A stretch of DNA of 64,000 bases from Pseudomonadota bacterium (GCA_018241505.1 JAFEDS010000017.1:534118-598117), one strand, 5' to 3'; numbered from the stretch's first letter, positions 1 to 8,564 are shown. Numbers and translations: made by a program. Notes: generated by a model not told the origin, from the sequence alone.

Positions 1-2006
1 TGCACGTGCACAGCACTGTGTCCTGGGATGCGTTTGTATTCTCTCTTCCTGTTTTTGGAGGCACGGGCGCCCACCCGCCGGCAGAGGCATGTGACTTCGC
101 GCGATACTGCTCGTCACTCGACTTCTTCGCGTTGACCGACCATGCGGAGACCCTGACACCCCGTCAATGGGGCGAGTCCAAGAGAGTGCTGCGCCAATGC
201 TCTGCCGTAGGTCAGAACAAGGACGACGGCGACCTCATTACTTTCACCGGCTTTGAGTGGACTCAAGCGGGCACGACCGCGGAGAATCACTATGGCCATC
301 GCAACGTCATTTTCCGCGACCAGGACGAGGAGCATCTGCCCAAGCGAGCGATCTCGCCGATGCCACCCTACTTCGACCCCGACCTCAAAATACTCGAGAC
401 TCTGCACGAGCCACGGGTCGGTCCGTACGTTGCCATGATGCAGGAGCTCTCCAAGGTCCCCGTCTGCACCCCTGACACCAACACCCGGTCACTCCCTGAC
501 AATTGCTTTGAAGTGGCGCTCACCCCTCAGGATCTGTCGCGCAAGCTGGATCAGTGGGGTTATGACGCGTTGGTGATCCCTCATGGAACGGCGTGGGGCC
601 TTTCGAACCCACCGACAGCGGATTGGGCGCACGAGCTGACGCCAGGCATTGCCAATGACAAGCGACAGTCATTGGTGGAGGTGTACTCCGGTCACGGCAA
701 CTCGGAGGAATATCGCGGTTGGCGCGAATTCACAGTTGGCGCGGACGGCAAGAAACAGTGCCCGCAACCCACCAAGGACTATCTGCCGATGTGCTGGCAG
801 GCAGGGCATTTGATCCGCGTGCGCTGTGAGGCTGCCCATCTGCCCGAACAGGAGTGCGACCGGCGCGAGATCGAGGCGCGGCAGCGGGAGTTGGACGCAC
901 CGGTTGGATTTGCGGCCGCGGGATTTCTCGCAGTCCCGGACGCCAAAACAGAGGAATGGATGGATGCCGGTGAATGCCGCGACTGCTTCCTGCCAACATG
1001 GCATCACAATCCGCTTGGATCGGTCCAGTACATCCTGGCATTGGGCCAGGATCGCGAGGGCGAAGATCCGCTGCGGTTCCGGTTTGGAATGATCGGGTCC
1101 ACCGACAATCACAACGCCATGCCGGGCGAGGGATACAAGGAGGTCGCCCGATGGAATTCCATTTTGCTGCTGCGACTCGGGACCCCCGAAGGCAAGCGTT
1201 TCTTCCTGCCCCCACCGTCGGACCCCAAACCAGAGAGCCGCCCGGTTACTCCGGATCTGTACTCTTCGTCCTGGGCAACCTGGGATGTGGAACGCACCAA
1301 CAGCATGGCCATTACCGGCGGCTTGGTGGCAGTTCATGCAACCAACCGTTCGCGAGCCGCGATCTGGGATGCACTGAAGACCCGGAATGTCTACGCAACC
1401 AGCGGCGAGCGCATGTTGCTGTGGATGAACCTGTTGAACGGGCCGAAGGGGACCCCGCAGCCGATGGGGTCCGCCGTGCGCATGAAGAACAACCCGGAGT
1501 TTGAGGTCAAGGCAGTCGGCGCGTTCGTTCAGAACCCGGGATGCCCGGACTTCCAGCGCCGGGTGTTGGGTGCCAAAAAGCTGGAAACGCTGTGCCACAA
1601 CGAGTGCTTCAATCCATCAAATCGGCGGCGGCAGATCACGCGGATCGAAATTGTGCGCATTCGCCCGCAACACAACCCTTCCGAACCCGTCGGCCCGCTG
1701 ATTGAAGACCCCTGGAAGACCATCCAATGCACGCCGAACGCGGCCGGCTGCACGGCAAAGTTCTCCGATCCCACGTTCGCCAAGGGTGCGCGCGACGCGC
1801 TGTACTACGTACGGGCGATTCAGGAGCCCTCACCTGCGGTCAACGGAGGTCAGTTGCGATGCAAGTTCGACGCGGAAGGTCGCTGCATCAAAGTAAACCT
1901 GTGTTCTGGGGACCCTGCGAAGACTTCCCCAACGGACGACTGCAAAGAGGCCATTGAGGAACGTGCGTGGTCGTCACCCATCTTTGTTGACTTCCAGCGC
2001 CAATGA
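1..2006 (+). CDS. DUF3604 domain protein, 5' end outside the window
   Basis: The frame is open from the first base. The first whole codons read H-V-H-S-T-V-S-W-D-A-F, which matches the HxH motif near the beginning of the mature DUF3604 domain. The GTG at position 6 is therefore an internal valine, and the true start with a signal peptide lies upstream. Further family landmarks are FALTDHAE (about residue 41 counted from the GTG), HNPLGSVQ and GSTDNHNAMPGEGY. DUF3604 proteins have a PHP-like layout of His/Asp metal ligands and are thought to be exported; no reaction has been firmly assigned. The stop codon overlaps the start of the HupE-like gene (ATGA), so the two are probably translationally coupled. 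The family call is firm and the function is unknown. Confidence 0.85.
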   Translation, partial: HVHSTVSWDAFVFSLPVFGGTGAHPPAEACDFARYCSSLDFFALTDHAETLTPRQWGESKRVLRQCSAVGQNKDDGDLITFTGFEWTQAGTTAENHYGHRNVIFRDQDEEHLPKRAISPMPPYFDPDLKILETLHEPRVGPYVAMMQELSKVPVCTPDTNTRSLPDNCFEVALTPQDLSRKLDQWGYDALVIPHGTAWGLSNPPTADWAHELTPGIANDKRQSLVEVYSGHGNSEEYRGWREFTVGADGKKQCPQPTKDYLPMCWQAGHLIRVRCEAAHLPEQECDRREIEARQRELDAPVGFAAAGFLAVPDAKTEEWMDAGECRDCFLPTWHHNPLGSVQYILALGQDREGEDPLRFRFGMIGSTDNHNAMPGEGYKEVARWNSILLLRLGTPEGKRFFLPPPSDPKPESRPVTPDLYSSSWATWDVERTNSMAITGGLVAVHATNRSRAAIWDALKTRNVYATSGERMLLWMNLLNGPKGTPQPMGSAVRMKNNPEFEVKAVGAFVQNPGCPDFQRRVLGAKKLETLCHNECFNPSNRRRQITRIEIVRIRPQHNPSEPVGPLIEDPWKTIQCTPNAAGCTAKFSDPTFAKGARDALYYVRAIQEPSPAVNGGQLRCKFDAEGRCIKVNLCSGDPAKTSPTDDCKEAIEERAWSSPIFVDFQRQ

Positions 2007-3226
2007 AAATTTGGGTCGGTGTGATTGGACTGTTGTTCGCGTGCCTTGCGCAGGCACACGAACGTAGTGAGTCCACGTCGCATTGGACCCTCATCAATGG
2101 CGATCTGCACGGCGTTGTCACCGCCCGCACGCGGGAAGTCACCCGACTCACCGTTCCGGGGGACAATTATGCGTCGCTCGCGCAGATATTCGCGGCCCAT
2201 GTTGGGCGGAGTGTTGAAGCCTCTATTGACGGGGTTGCCTGCACTCCGCGACAGAGGCCCGCGATCCTCGAATCGGAGCCGGGGTTTGTCAGGGTTGACG
2301 TGCGCATGCATTGCGGCGCGGGGGGCTCGTTGTCGCTGAAGGTTGATTTGTTTTTCGCCGTTGCACCATCGCACCATCATTTCTTGTACGTCGCCACGGG
2401 AAGCGCCAGCCGTGAGGCCATCCTGAGCGTATCGGCACCCTCAACCGAAGTGGATCTCCGGCCGTCGAGCGGTGACAAGACCCATTTTCTGCAGTTTGTT
2501 GAGATGGGCATCGAGCACATCGCGACCGGGATCGACCACCTGGCGTTCCTGCTGGCGTTGCTCATTGCCGCACGGACCGCGCGGCAGGTGTTGGCCATCG
2601 TGACAGGGTTCACCGTGGGACACTCCATCACCCTCAGTCTGGCCGTGCTCGGCGTGATCCAGGCGAACCGCGGCGCCGTGGAGTGTTTGATCGGGCTGAC
2701 CATCGCCTTGGCCGCCGCGCAGAACCTCATTCGCGGTGAACGGGAGGGTCGGATAGCAGGAATTGCTGCCGCAGTGATTACTGCGTCGTTGTTGCTGATT
2801 CCGGCGGACCTGCGTGCCGATATGCCGGCCGGGCTCATTTTGGCGATCGCGCTTGCAACGGGAAGTGCGGTGTGGGTGGCCAGCATGGGCGGGGCGCACG
2901 CCGTGGGCCGCACCAAGTCTCCCCCTTTTTCTACTCCCGCGCGATTCACCATGGCCGCGGGTTTCGGGTTGATTCACGGCTTGGGTTTCGCCAGCGCCCT
3001 GCAGGATTTGCACCTACCACGTGGGATGCTCTTATCTTCACTGTTGGGATTCAATGTTGGAGTGGAACTCGGGCAGCTCGCCGTCGTGATTGCCGCCGTG
3101 GCACTCATCGCCATTGCCGGAAGGTTGGTGCACATGACCCAGCGCCGTGCTGAGATGTCCGCGGCAATGGCGAGCGCAGTGCTACTCGCGGCCGGTTTGG
3201 CGTGGTTCCTAACGCGAGCGTACTAG
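2003..3226 (+). CDS. HupE/UreJ family membrane protein
   Basis: The protein has 407 residues. It starts with a clear signal peptide (MKIWVGVIGLLFACLAQA) followed by a roughly 140-residue periplasmic region. From about residue 170 there is a multi-span membrane domain opening with GIEHIATGIDHLAFLLAL, the hallmark of the HupE/UreJ_2 family. Glycine- and alanine-rich membrane segments run to the C-terminus. HupE and UreJ proteins are linked to nickel or other metal handling, but this larger exported version is common in genomes without hydrogenase or urease nearby, and neither is seen here. The ATG overlaps the stop of the DUF3604 gene by four bases, so the two form an operon. The metal link is inference only. 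Confidence 0.85.
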   Translation: MKIWVGVIGLLFACLAQAHERSESTSHWTLINGDLHGVVTARTREVTRLTVPGDNYASLAQIFAAHVGRSVEASIDGVACTPRQRPAILESEPGFVRVDVRMHCGAGGSLSLKVDLFFAVAPSHHHFLYVATGSASREAILSVSAPSTEVDLRPSSGDKTHFLQFVEMGIEHIATGIDHLAFLLALLIAARTARQVLAIVTGFTVGHSITLSLAVLGVIQANRGAVECLIGLTIALAAAQNLIRGEREGRIAGIAAAVITASLLLIPADLRADMPAGLILAIALATGSAVWVASMGGAHAVGRTKSPPFSTPARFTMAAGFGLIHGLGFASALQDLHLPRGMLLSSLLGFNVGVELGQLAVVIAAVALIAIAGRLVHMTQRRAEMSAAMASAVLLAAGLAWFLTRAY

Positions 3227-3332
3227 CACTGTAGAAGCCCCCGTCAACCTGCTCGGTATTTGCGTTGAGATGCCCGCTTCATTTCCGCGCCCTATGTACT
3301 CGCTACGCACTCCGCCCGCAGAGCAGATAAGC

Positions 3333-3446
3333 ATGAGCAAGAAATCCATTTTCGCGAAAATGCACCGTGACGGCAGGTTGGTTCGTGTAAAGGACGACGG
3401 TACGGCGAAGAGCACTACCGACAGGATGCTGGGCGCACCCACGTAA
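3333..3446 (+). CDS. Possible 37-residue small protein
   Basis: An ATG at 3333 opens a 37-codon frame ending in TAA at 3444. The product is hydrophilic and basic (MSKKSIFAKMHRDGRLVRV at its start). There is no strong ribosome binding site; only a loose purine run, GCAGATAAGC, precedes the ATG. It resembles the beginning of small antitoxin-like or regulatory proteins, but I do not recognise a family. It could be the remnant of a longer gene or chance. Confidence 0.25.
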   Translation: MSKKSIFAKMHRDGRLVRVKDDGTAKSTTDRMLGAPT

Positions 3447-3702
3447 AACCGGTTCGCCCACGTGGAGCGGCAAACAATCCCATGATTGGTAATCCTTGCA
3501 GTAACGCGATCTACGGAAGTTGGAATATCGATTTGCACCGCGGTTGTGAGTGGTAGCAAGGGCGTGATTTGGGCTGTGCCTAGCGTGCCCCTGTCGTTGC
3601 GCGTGAAGTCAGCCGCCGTGCTCCAGTCGGCCAGATCATATGGCCGATGGCATTTCTTGTGAAAGTCGCAGCTACAGCAGCTTGCGCTCCCGTCGGTTCT
3701 CT

Positions 3703-3724
3703 ATACTGTGACTAATCACAGTAT
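3703..3724. promoter_or_regulatory. Perfect 9-4-9 palindrome, likely operator of the toxin-antitoxin pair
   Basis: The sequence ATACTGTGA-CTAA-TCACAGTAT is a perfect inverted repeat with nine-base arms. It lies about 95 bp before the toxin gene and overlaps a TATACT hexamer at 3702-3707 that could be a -10 box. HigA-type antitoxins repress their own operons by binding such palindromes, so this is a good candidate site for the HTH protein at 4243-4632. Binding itself is inferred. Confidence 0.6.
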
Positions 3725-3759
3725 CACGCGCGCCCTAGCCACCGCTTTTTTTCGAGGGG

Positions 3760-3788
3760 TTGACCGTATGTATAAACTGCCATATAAA
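3760..3788 (+). promoter_or_regulatory. Sigma-70-type promoter next to the toxin start
   Basis: TTGACC (3760-3765) and TATAAA (3783-3788) are separated by exactly 17 bp, close to the housekeeping consensus. Transcription would start near 3795, only about five bases before the GTG at 3800. The message would then be almost leaderless, or toxin translation would begin at a later codon (the ATG at 3872 is the next obvious choice). Confidence 0.6.
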
Positions 3789-3799
3789 GGGGCTCTTGC

Positions 3800-4246
3800 G
3801 TGACCTCGCAGGATAGCCTCGACCTCCGCGAGGTGATCTTCATCAACGAGCGATGCAGGGTTGACTATGAGGCCATGCCGGCCGAGGTGCGCGAGAGCGC
3901 GGATCAGGCAATCGATGCTCTGCAGAATGCCCGACCCTTGCCGCCTAAGCTGTATAAGTCTTTGGGTGGCGCGTTGACGGGCGTCGATGAAATCAGACTC
4001 GGATATGACTGCAACACTTATCGAGTTTACGTCACGCTGCCGTGCCCCTGGGTCATCATGGTGCTGGATGCAGGCATGAAGAAATCAACCGAAGGGAAGA
4101 ATATCCCGAAGTGGCACAAGGAACGCCTTCAGACGAGGCGTGAAAGGGCTCGTAAATACTGTACTGACTACGACGCTGATCTGAAGACCGACTTCAACAA
4201 ACGTAAGACGCGGCGTGATGAATTCGGAGAGGGGAACGGCCCATGA
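3800..4246 (+). CDS. HigB/RelE-type toxin (Gp49-like family)
   Basis: The product has 148 residues. The core runs from about residue 48 to 115: a leucine/glycine-rich LYKSLGGALTGVDEIRLGY, then a tyrosine/arginine strand (YRVYV), a hydrophobic strand and an MKKSTEGKNIPKWHKERL helix. This is the order seen in phage-derived Gp49-like/HigB ribosome-dependent mRNA interferases. The C-terminal 30 residues are basic and longer than usual. The stop overlaps the antitoxin start (ATGA), and the toxin-first order is that of HigBA systems. The GTG start is preceded by AAAGGGG but sits very close to the predicted promoter, so an internal start is possible. Confidence 0.7.
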   Translation: MTSQDSLDLREVIFINERCRVDYEAMPAEVRESADQAIDALQNARPLPPKLYKSLGGALTGVDEIRLGYDCNTYRVYVTLPCPWVIMVLDAGMKKSTEGKNIPKWHKERLQTRRERARKYCTDYDADLKTDFNKRKTRRDEFGEGNGP

Positions 4247-4632
4247 CTAAAAAGGTACCTGACAAGGATTGGAGGAAAGATCCTCTGGAGAATACGCCCC
4301 CGGTCCGCGGCAGCGGCAATTTCCTGAAGGATCGCGGCTATTCCGATCCTACTGAAACACGAATCAAATTCGATTTGGTCAATATCATTCGTGCCATCGT
4401 TGAAGCGAAGAATCTGAGGCAGATCGACGTTGTGTCGCTTGTCGGCCGATATGCGCCCGCAGCTGGCATCAGTCAGCCGGACATCTCCAGAATCCTGCGC
4501 GGCAACGTCAACGGCTACTCGGAATCCCGGCTGATCGTGATCCTTGCAGCTCTTGGTAATAATGTCTCGATCGTCGTTGAACCCACGAAGAGCCAAGGTC
4601 ACATCTCAGTTTGCGAACGAGCTGCCGCATAG
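4243..4632 (+). CDS. HigA-like XRE antitoxin
   Basis: The protein has 129 residues and a helix-turn-helix at about 45-90: a leading helix (LVNIIRAIVEAKNLRQIDVV), the recognition segment ISQPDISRILRG and then a helix ending in LAALGNNVSIVVEP. This is the HTH_37/HigA2 arrangement. An extra YAPAAG stretch lies inside the HTH turn. The start is fixed by the ATGA overlap with the toxin and by the GAGAGGGGAAC ribosome binding site. It should neutralise the toxin and repress the operon through the palindrome at 3703-3724, which is inferred from the family. Confidence 0.75.
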   Translation: MTKKVPDKDWRKDPLENTPPVRGSGNFLKDRGYSDPTETRIKFDLVNIIRAIVEAKNLRQIDVVSLVGRYAPAAGISQPDISRILRGNVNGYSESRLIVILAALGNNVSIVVEPTKSQGHISVCERAAA

Positions 4633-4638
4633 GAATGG

Positions 4639-4872
4639 TCACCGGAAAGAGCAGCGAGTGGAGGGCCAGGTCACGCTTAGGCGCGCGATCCGGAACCAGT
4701 TGAGCGAGCTTCCCTCCAGCTCCCGGGCGAGCGAGGGTTGAAGAGACCATGCCACGCTGCTCTGGCCGCGAAACAGACATTGGCCGGCGTTCGGCCACGT
4801 CGCTCCGGCATTCTCGGCCAGGCGCCGCAGATTCTGAAGCGATTTAAGGTCCTGCTCGGACCAACTGGCCAT
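4639..4872 (-). pseudogene. FRG-domain protein, N-terminal fragment
   Basis: The first half of this 77-codon frame has the signature of the FRG domain: a tryptophan-bearing start, then CLFRGQSSVAWSLQPSLARE at about residues 32-51. FRG domains normally exceed 90 residues and continue well beyond this point, often in toxin or phage-defence proteins. Here the similarity ends after about residue 55 and the frame stops soon after, so only the N-terminal part survives. It lies tail to tail with the antitoxin gene, inside a patch of gene remnants. Whether anything is still made from it is unclear. Confidence 0.5.
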
Positions 4873-4994
4873 GGTGTGCTCCGAGACTCGTGGAGGCGGC
4901 CGCTGCGCATGATACGCCTCGCGGCAGTCCTACAGCCGCTGGCTTTCGCTTCGGCGTATCGCATCACTGAAACGGCAGCATTTGTGGCTCTTGT

Positions 4995-5747
4995 ATGAAA
5001 TATCAGAAAACGCAGAAAGGAAACCCGCACGCGCTGACAGTTAACCAGCATGTGTTCCCAGCTCGCAGTATCGGTCGGTTTCAAAATCCAGACGGCCGAG
5101 TCACTGTGCGTATGCAGGGATCAGACGATGAGCGGTTGCTTCCGCCCGATGCCTCTTTATTCTGCGCCATGAGGGTATGGGATCACGGGGCCGAAGCCGG
5201 CTTCATGAAAGACATGGAAGACAAGTTTCAGGCTGTCGCAGAGGAGCTAATTGCCGGACGACGGTCACTGGCTTTGGAGCAGTACGACGTTGTCGCGACG
5301 TTTTACGCACTGTGGTTATCGCGGGCAAGTTTTAGAGACAGCCCAATTCCTGATCGGCCCATAGAGGGAGTTGAAGGTCTATCGAGGACCTACACCTTGG
5401 ATGAGCGGGAATTTCTCGAAAAAAATGCTATTGGATTTATAAAGCCAAACTTGTCGATTTCTGGGAGAGATTTAGCGTCCTTTGGAATTCTGCAATCAAT
5501 AAATTATTATCGAAAGCAACTTCGGGGCAAGGGCTGGGGCGTCGCCACATCAGCCAAGGCGGAGTTCATTGTTCCCGATCAATTCAGTGAAACAGCGATC
5601 GTGCCCGTCACACCGAGAATATCCCTCGTAGCGAACTGGACCGACGTTCAGATGTCAGAACAACAGGTTACTAAGCAAAACCGGCTAGCCTTTGCGGAAG
5701 CGCGGAAGTATACGATTGCTCGATCGTTCGCGGCTTGCCCAGCTTAG
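4995..5747 (+). CDS. DUF4238-like hypothetical protein
   Basis: The product has 250 residues. It begins with NQHVFPARSIGRFQNPDG, reminiscent of the H-x-(I/V)-P-x-x-x-L-x-x-F opening of DUF4238 proteins. This is followed by an acidic helix of the form E-D-K-F-Q-A-V-A-E-E and an F-Y-A-L-W-L-S-R-A-S-F helix, again as in that family. The 5400-5540 stretch is richer in A and T than the neighbouring genes, which suggests recent transfer. There is no convincing ribosome binding site before the ATG. DUF4238 proteins are scattered through defence and mobile regions; their activity is unknown. The family call is tentative. Confidence 0.45.
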   Translation: MKYQKTQKGNPHALTVNQHVFPARSIGRFQNPDGRVTVRMQGSDDERLLPPDASLFCAMRVWDHGAEAGFMKDMEDKFQAVAEELIAGRRSLALEQYDVVATFYALWLSRASFRDSPIPDRPIEGVEGLSRTYTLDEREFLEKNAIGFIKPNLSISGRDLASFGILQSINYYRKQLRGKGWGVATSAKAEFIVPDQFSETAIVPVTPRISLVANWTDVQMSEQQVTKQNRLAFAEARKYTIARSFAACPA

Positions 5748-5779
5748 TCGATCAATCGCGGAGCAACGTAACCTGTGAC

Positions 5780-5917
5780 GCTGGCGGCTACAACAACCAA
5801 CGGCCCCATCAAGCACTGAACATGAAGTACCCCGCAGAGGTTTACAGACCCTCAGCACGGGTCTACGCGGGCTTGGCCGAGCTGGAATATCCCTTCCATG
5901 ACCGCACCATCCTGGTG
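5780..5917 (+). pseudogene. IS481-family transposase, C-terminal remnant
   Basis: The frame reads YNNQRPHQALNMKYPAEVYR and continues to LAELEYPFHDRTILV. This is the end of the DDE integrase core plus the start of the C-terminal tail of IS481-type transposases. The upstream catalytic DDE region is absent, and the match stops abruptly at about 5917. No terminal inverted repeats were seen. It is the footprint of a lost insertion sequence and marks this stretch as a former mobile-element site. Confidence 0.7.
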
Positions 5918-6127
5918 ATTTGTCTGTTGATTGAAAGATTCGGCGCATTGGCGCCGTCTTTGCGAATGCGCATCCAACGAGCGAGGCTTGCAACCCTCGA
6001 ACGCTGGTTCAAGCGTGCCATTGCCGCACCTGATCTACGCTCGGTATTAACCCGTCACGCTGAGGCAGTGCGGTGCAGCCGCGCGATGCCGGCACCACGC
6101 AACCAACGCGTGGGCCGGCGCGCGTAA
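5918..6127 (+). pseudogene. DUF4351-like tail fused in frame to the transposase remnant
   Basis: Directly after the IS481 fragment, in the same frame, the sequence changes to ERFGALAPSLRMRIQRARL followed by TLERWFKRAIAAPDLRSVL. This pattern is typical of the C-terminal DUF4351-type helices of Rpn/YhgA-like nuclease proteins. The N-terminal part of that protein is missing, so two unrelated remnants have been joined. The frame then drifts without recognisable content to a stop at 6127, seven bases before the end of ompW. Confidence 0.5.
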
Positions 6128-6133
6128 ACCCAA

Positions 6134-6829
6134 CTAGAACGAGTAACCCGCCGCCAACACAGCCGCCCGCGGCCCAAACTCCACGTGCGTCTTGCGCAGG
6201 ACACCGGATGTGTTAGCCGTCAGGTCTGAGTGGACCTGGGAGGCGGACAACGACCCATACAGGAAGAAGTTTCCGGTCACCCGATAGCTGAGGCCGATCG
6301 TGGCGGCCGGGCCCACGGAGGTCGTCAGTGATATGGACGTCGGACCGCCGCTGGCTGCATCGCCGGCTGGCGTGGACTTGCGCGAGTAGAACTTCGTGTA
6401 GTTGACACCCGCACCGATGTAGGGACGCAAGCGGACCGACTCGTCGAAGAATGTGTAGTTCAACAACAGGGTGGGCGCCAACCAGCGTGCCGTCACAATC
6501 TCCTGATCGTTGAACGGCACGGAACCGAGCTTCGCCGGTCCTTTGCCGTAGGTCTTTGTCAACGGAGGCGCGCCCAAGGCGAGCTCCACGCTGAAGTGGG
6601 GATTTAGTCTGCGTACGTAGGCGAAGTAAGGCGTGACGAGGTCTTTGAGCTTGATATTGACTCCGGGTGGCACGTAAGGACCCCGAAGGTCGTCGGCTTG
6701 TGTGTCATACGTGAGGTAGTACGCACCGATCCGGAAACTATTGGACGGGACGCCCTCATCCGCGTGCGCACACACTGCTGAAGTAGCCACGAGCGTTCCA
6801 AACGCAATCTTTGCGAAGCGTGCAATCAT
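6134..6829 (-). CDS. ompW: OmpW-family outer membrane protein
   Basis: The protein has 231 residues. A signal peptide (about residues 1-23, ending A-H-A) is followed by alternating amphipathic strands with aromatic ends and a terminal GYSF, as expected for an eight-stranded barrel. RPYIGAGVNYTKFY near the middle and the final strands are typical of OmpW. OmpW proteins are small barrels linked to uptake of hydrophobic molecules and to stress. It lies 18 bp downstream of the lipase gene on the same strand with its own AGGGGGAG ribosome binding site, so the two may form an operon that handles lipophilic substrates (inference). Confidence 0.85.
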   Translation of the reverse strand: MIARFAKIAFGTLVATSAVCAHADEGVPSNSFRIGAYYLTYDTQADDLRGPYVPPGVNIKLKDLVTPYFAYVRRLNPHFSVELALGAPPLTKTYGKGPAKLGSVPFNDQEIVTARWLAPTLLLNYTFFDESVRLRPYIGAGVNYTKFYSRKSTPAGDAASGGPTSISLTTSVGPAATIGLSYRVTGNFFLYGSLSASQVHSDLTANTSGVLRKTHVEFGPRAAVLAAGYSF

Positions 6830-6847
6830 TTTCGGCTCCCCCTAAGC

Positions 6848-8377
6848 TCAAAACTGACTGAAGAAGCCGCGTGCCGCCACCGTACAGAACGGTGCGACCG
6901 TGGTGTGGTAGTTCTCCACCACAGCTTCCTGCCCACCACTGGCTGCCAAACTCTGCAGCGTTGCCTGGAATGCAACCTGCAGCGGCGCGAAGGGACTGGC
7001 CGGGTTGGGCGCGGCATTCACGTCCAACACAGTCAACAGCCCCGCCGGCAGCGCGCTCCAATACGCCTGCATCGTTCCTGTATTTACGCTGAAGAACACA
7101 GTCGGGTCCTGATCGCCACCACATAGCAACATCGGGGCGTGAGGGGCCCAACTGCGCATATCGTTGGTCTTGAGGTCCTGCCGCAAGGTATTAGCCGGTG
7201 CAGCAGCAGTCGGCACACCCTGCGTGGGAGTGGGAACCGCCCCGTCAGGATTGTTCACCGCATCCAACACATAGCTGAGGCGATAATCGTTTGTGATCAG
7301 GTTCGAAGCCCCAAACCCGAGGGCGAACACCGGGTTCGCTGGCACCGCCAGCGCAGCATCGAGCTGGGCGTTTCCCGTTACGGGTGTGGTGCTGTTAAAC
7401 AGCGCCGTTTGCGGCAGCTTGCCAGTACTGAACAGGGTACTGACCGGGGTGGCGCTCGGCAAAATGTCAGCGGCGACATTCGCGGCGTAGGCAGCCTCGA
7501 AGACCTGCGTCGGCGTCGTATAGAGATTTCCGTACGAATGCTGGTAGCTGCTCGCCACCATTGTGCCGAACACCGTCGAGCCAATATCCACACTGCCGTA
7601 GAAAATCGCGTCACCGAACGCTTCGAGCGCATACGGCCCGGACATTGGCGCGGATGCCGTTACCGTAACGCCAGCAGCCTGGAGGGCCTTGTGTGTCGCC
7701 ATCGCAACATAGCCGCCCTGCGAATAGCCGCTGATGAACAACTTCCCATTGTCCGATGTGGCGGCTGACATTGTCTGTGGCAATGCCGATCGCGCGGCTG
7801 CCAGCGCATCAATCATGTCCTTCGACTGTTGATCGCCGTTGAGAAACGGGTGGTACGGCAGGGTCGATGTGTCGTAGCCCGCATAGTTGGGGGCAACCAC
7901 AATGAACCCGTGAGCTGCAAAGACCGCCGCAATGAGCGCGCCCTCGGCATTGTTCGTGTTGGTGATATCCGCGAGGTTGGCGGTCTTGTCGGTCTGCGTT
8001 CCGTGGGCATACAGGACGATCGGCCGCGGACCGGAGCAACCGGCCGCTGTCCCGGTCGGCACCAAAAGTGCGCCGGAGGCAGTAGTTTTCTCGCCGGTTC
8101 CGCCGACCGTGTTGTACTGGAGGTGGTAGAAATCGACTCCGCACGCGGGTTGCCCCGCCACTGCCAGCAAACTGGCACCCGCCGCCTGGGCGCTGAGCTG
8201 GGCACCGAAATCGGCGGCGGTCAGCGATGCAATTCGGAATGGAGGATTGTAAACGAGCGTTCCGCGGTCCGTGCTCGTACCTACTGTGGCTGATTCTGTA
8301 TCCGACCCGCAGCCCGCGAGTCCCATGACTCCGATGGCAATCCCTAAAGAACAGAGTCCAGTAACTAGACGAAGCAT
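6848..8377 (-). CDS. Secreted lipase/esterase lipoprotein (alpha/beta hydrolase)
   Basis: The start is placed at the ATG at 8377, which has a strong AAGGGGGG ribosome binding site; a longer upstream frame lacks a signal. The 509-residue product starts with a lipoprotein signal peptide ending in the lipobox LAGC, so it should be anchored in a membrane. The nucleophile elbow GYSQGG lies at about residue 220, preceded by YAHGT and APNYAGYDT. GGDQDP near residue 418 and ENYHTT near 490 supply likely Asp and His. The layout matches the secretory lipase (LIP) family. The substrate is unknown. Confidence 0.8.
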   Translation of the reverse strand: MLRLVTGLCSLGIAIGVMGLAGCGSDTESATVGTSTDRGTLVYNPPFRIASLTAADFGAQLSAQAAGASLLAVAGQPACGVDFYHLQYNTVGGTGEKTTASGALLVPTGTAAGCSGPRPIVLYAHGTQTDKTANLADITNTNNAEGALIAAVFAAHGFIVVAPNYAGYDTSTLPYHPFLNGDQQSKDMIDALAAARSALPQTMSAATSDNGKLFISGYSQGGYVAMATHKALQAAGVTVTASAPMSGPYALEAFGDAIFYGSVDIGSTVFGTMVASSYQHSYGNLYTTPTQVFEAAYAANVAADILPSATPVSTLFSTGKLPQTALFNSTTPVTGNAQLDAALAVPANPVFALGFGASNLITNDYRLSYVLDAVNNPDGAVPTPTQGVPTAAAPANTLRQDLKTNDMRSWAPHAPMLLCGGDQDPTVFFSVNTGTMQAYWSALPAGLLTVLDVNAAPNPASPFAPLQVAFQATLQSLAASGGQEAVVENYHTTVAPFCTVAARGFFSQF

Positions 8378-8564
8378 AGTCCCCCCTTCATCGTCTACCG
8401 TGTCACCGCGGCCGATCTTAGCAAGATGCGAGCCCAGGGAGGGGTAATCGCGGCTTTTATGCAACAAGTGAAATGCGATTGGCCCGTTCCGAATTCCGGG
8501 GGGCCGGCGCCCGGACCGTGCCCCACAGCTCGCGCCCACCTGTGCCCCGATAGACGAGGGACTA

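Larger units (their letters stand above)
3227..3799. other. Intergenic stretch before the toxin-antitoxin pair
   Basis: This 573-bp gap marks the left edge of the accessory island. It holds a possible 37-codon ORF at 3333-3446, a palindrome at 3703-3724 and a promoter at 3760-3788. The rest (3447-3702) shows no recognisable gene, RNA or repeat. An antisense frame at 3209-3559 encodes nothing recognisable and looks like chance. Confidence 0.6.

Noticed and set aside
669-1598. 309-codon frame opposite the DUF3604 gene
   Set aside because: It lies wholly antisense to a well-supported gene, has no recognisable domain and reflects GC-rich codon bias.
3209-3559. 116-codon leftward frame after the HupE gene
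   Set aside because: No recognisable protein features and overlaps the end of the HupE gene.
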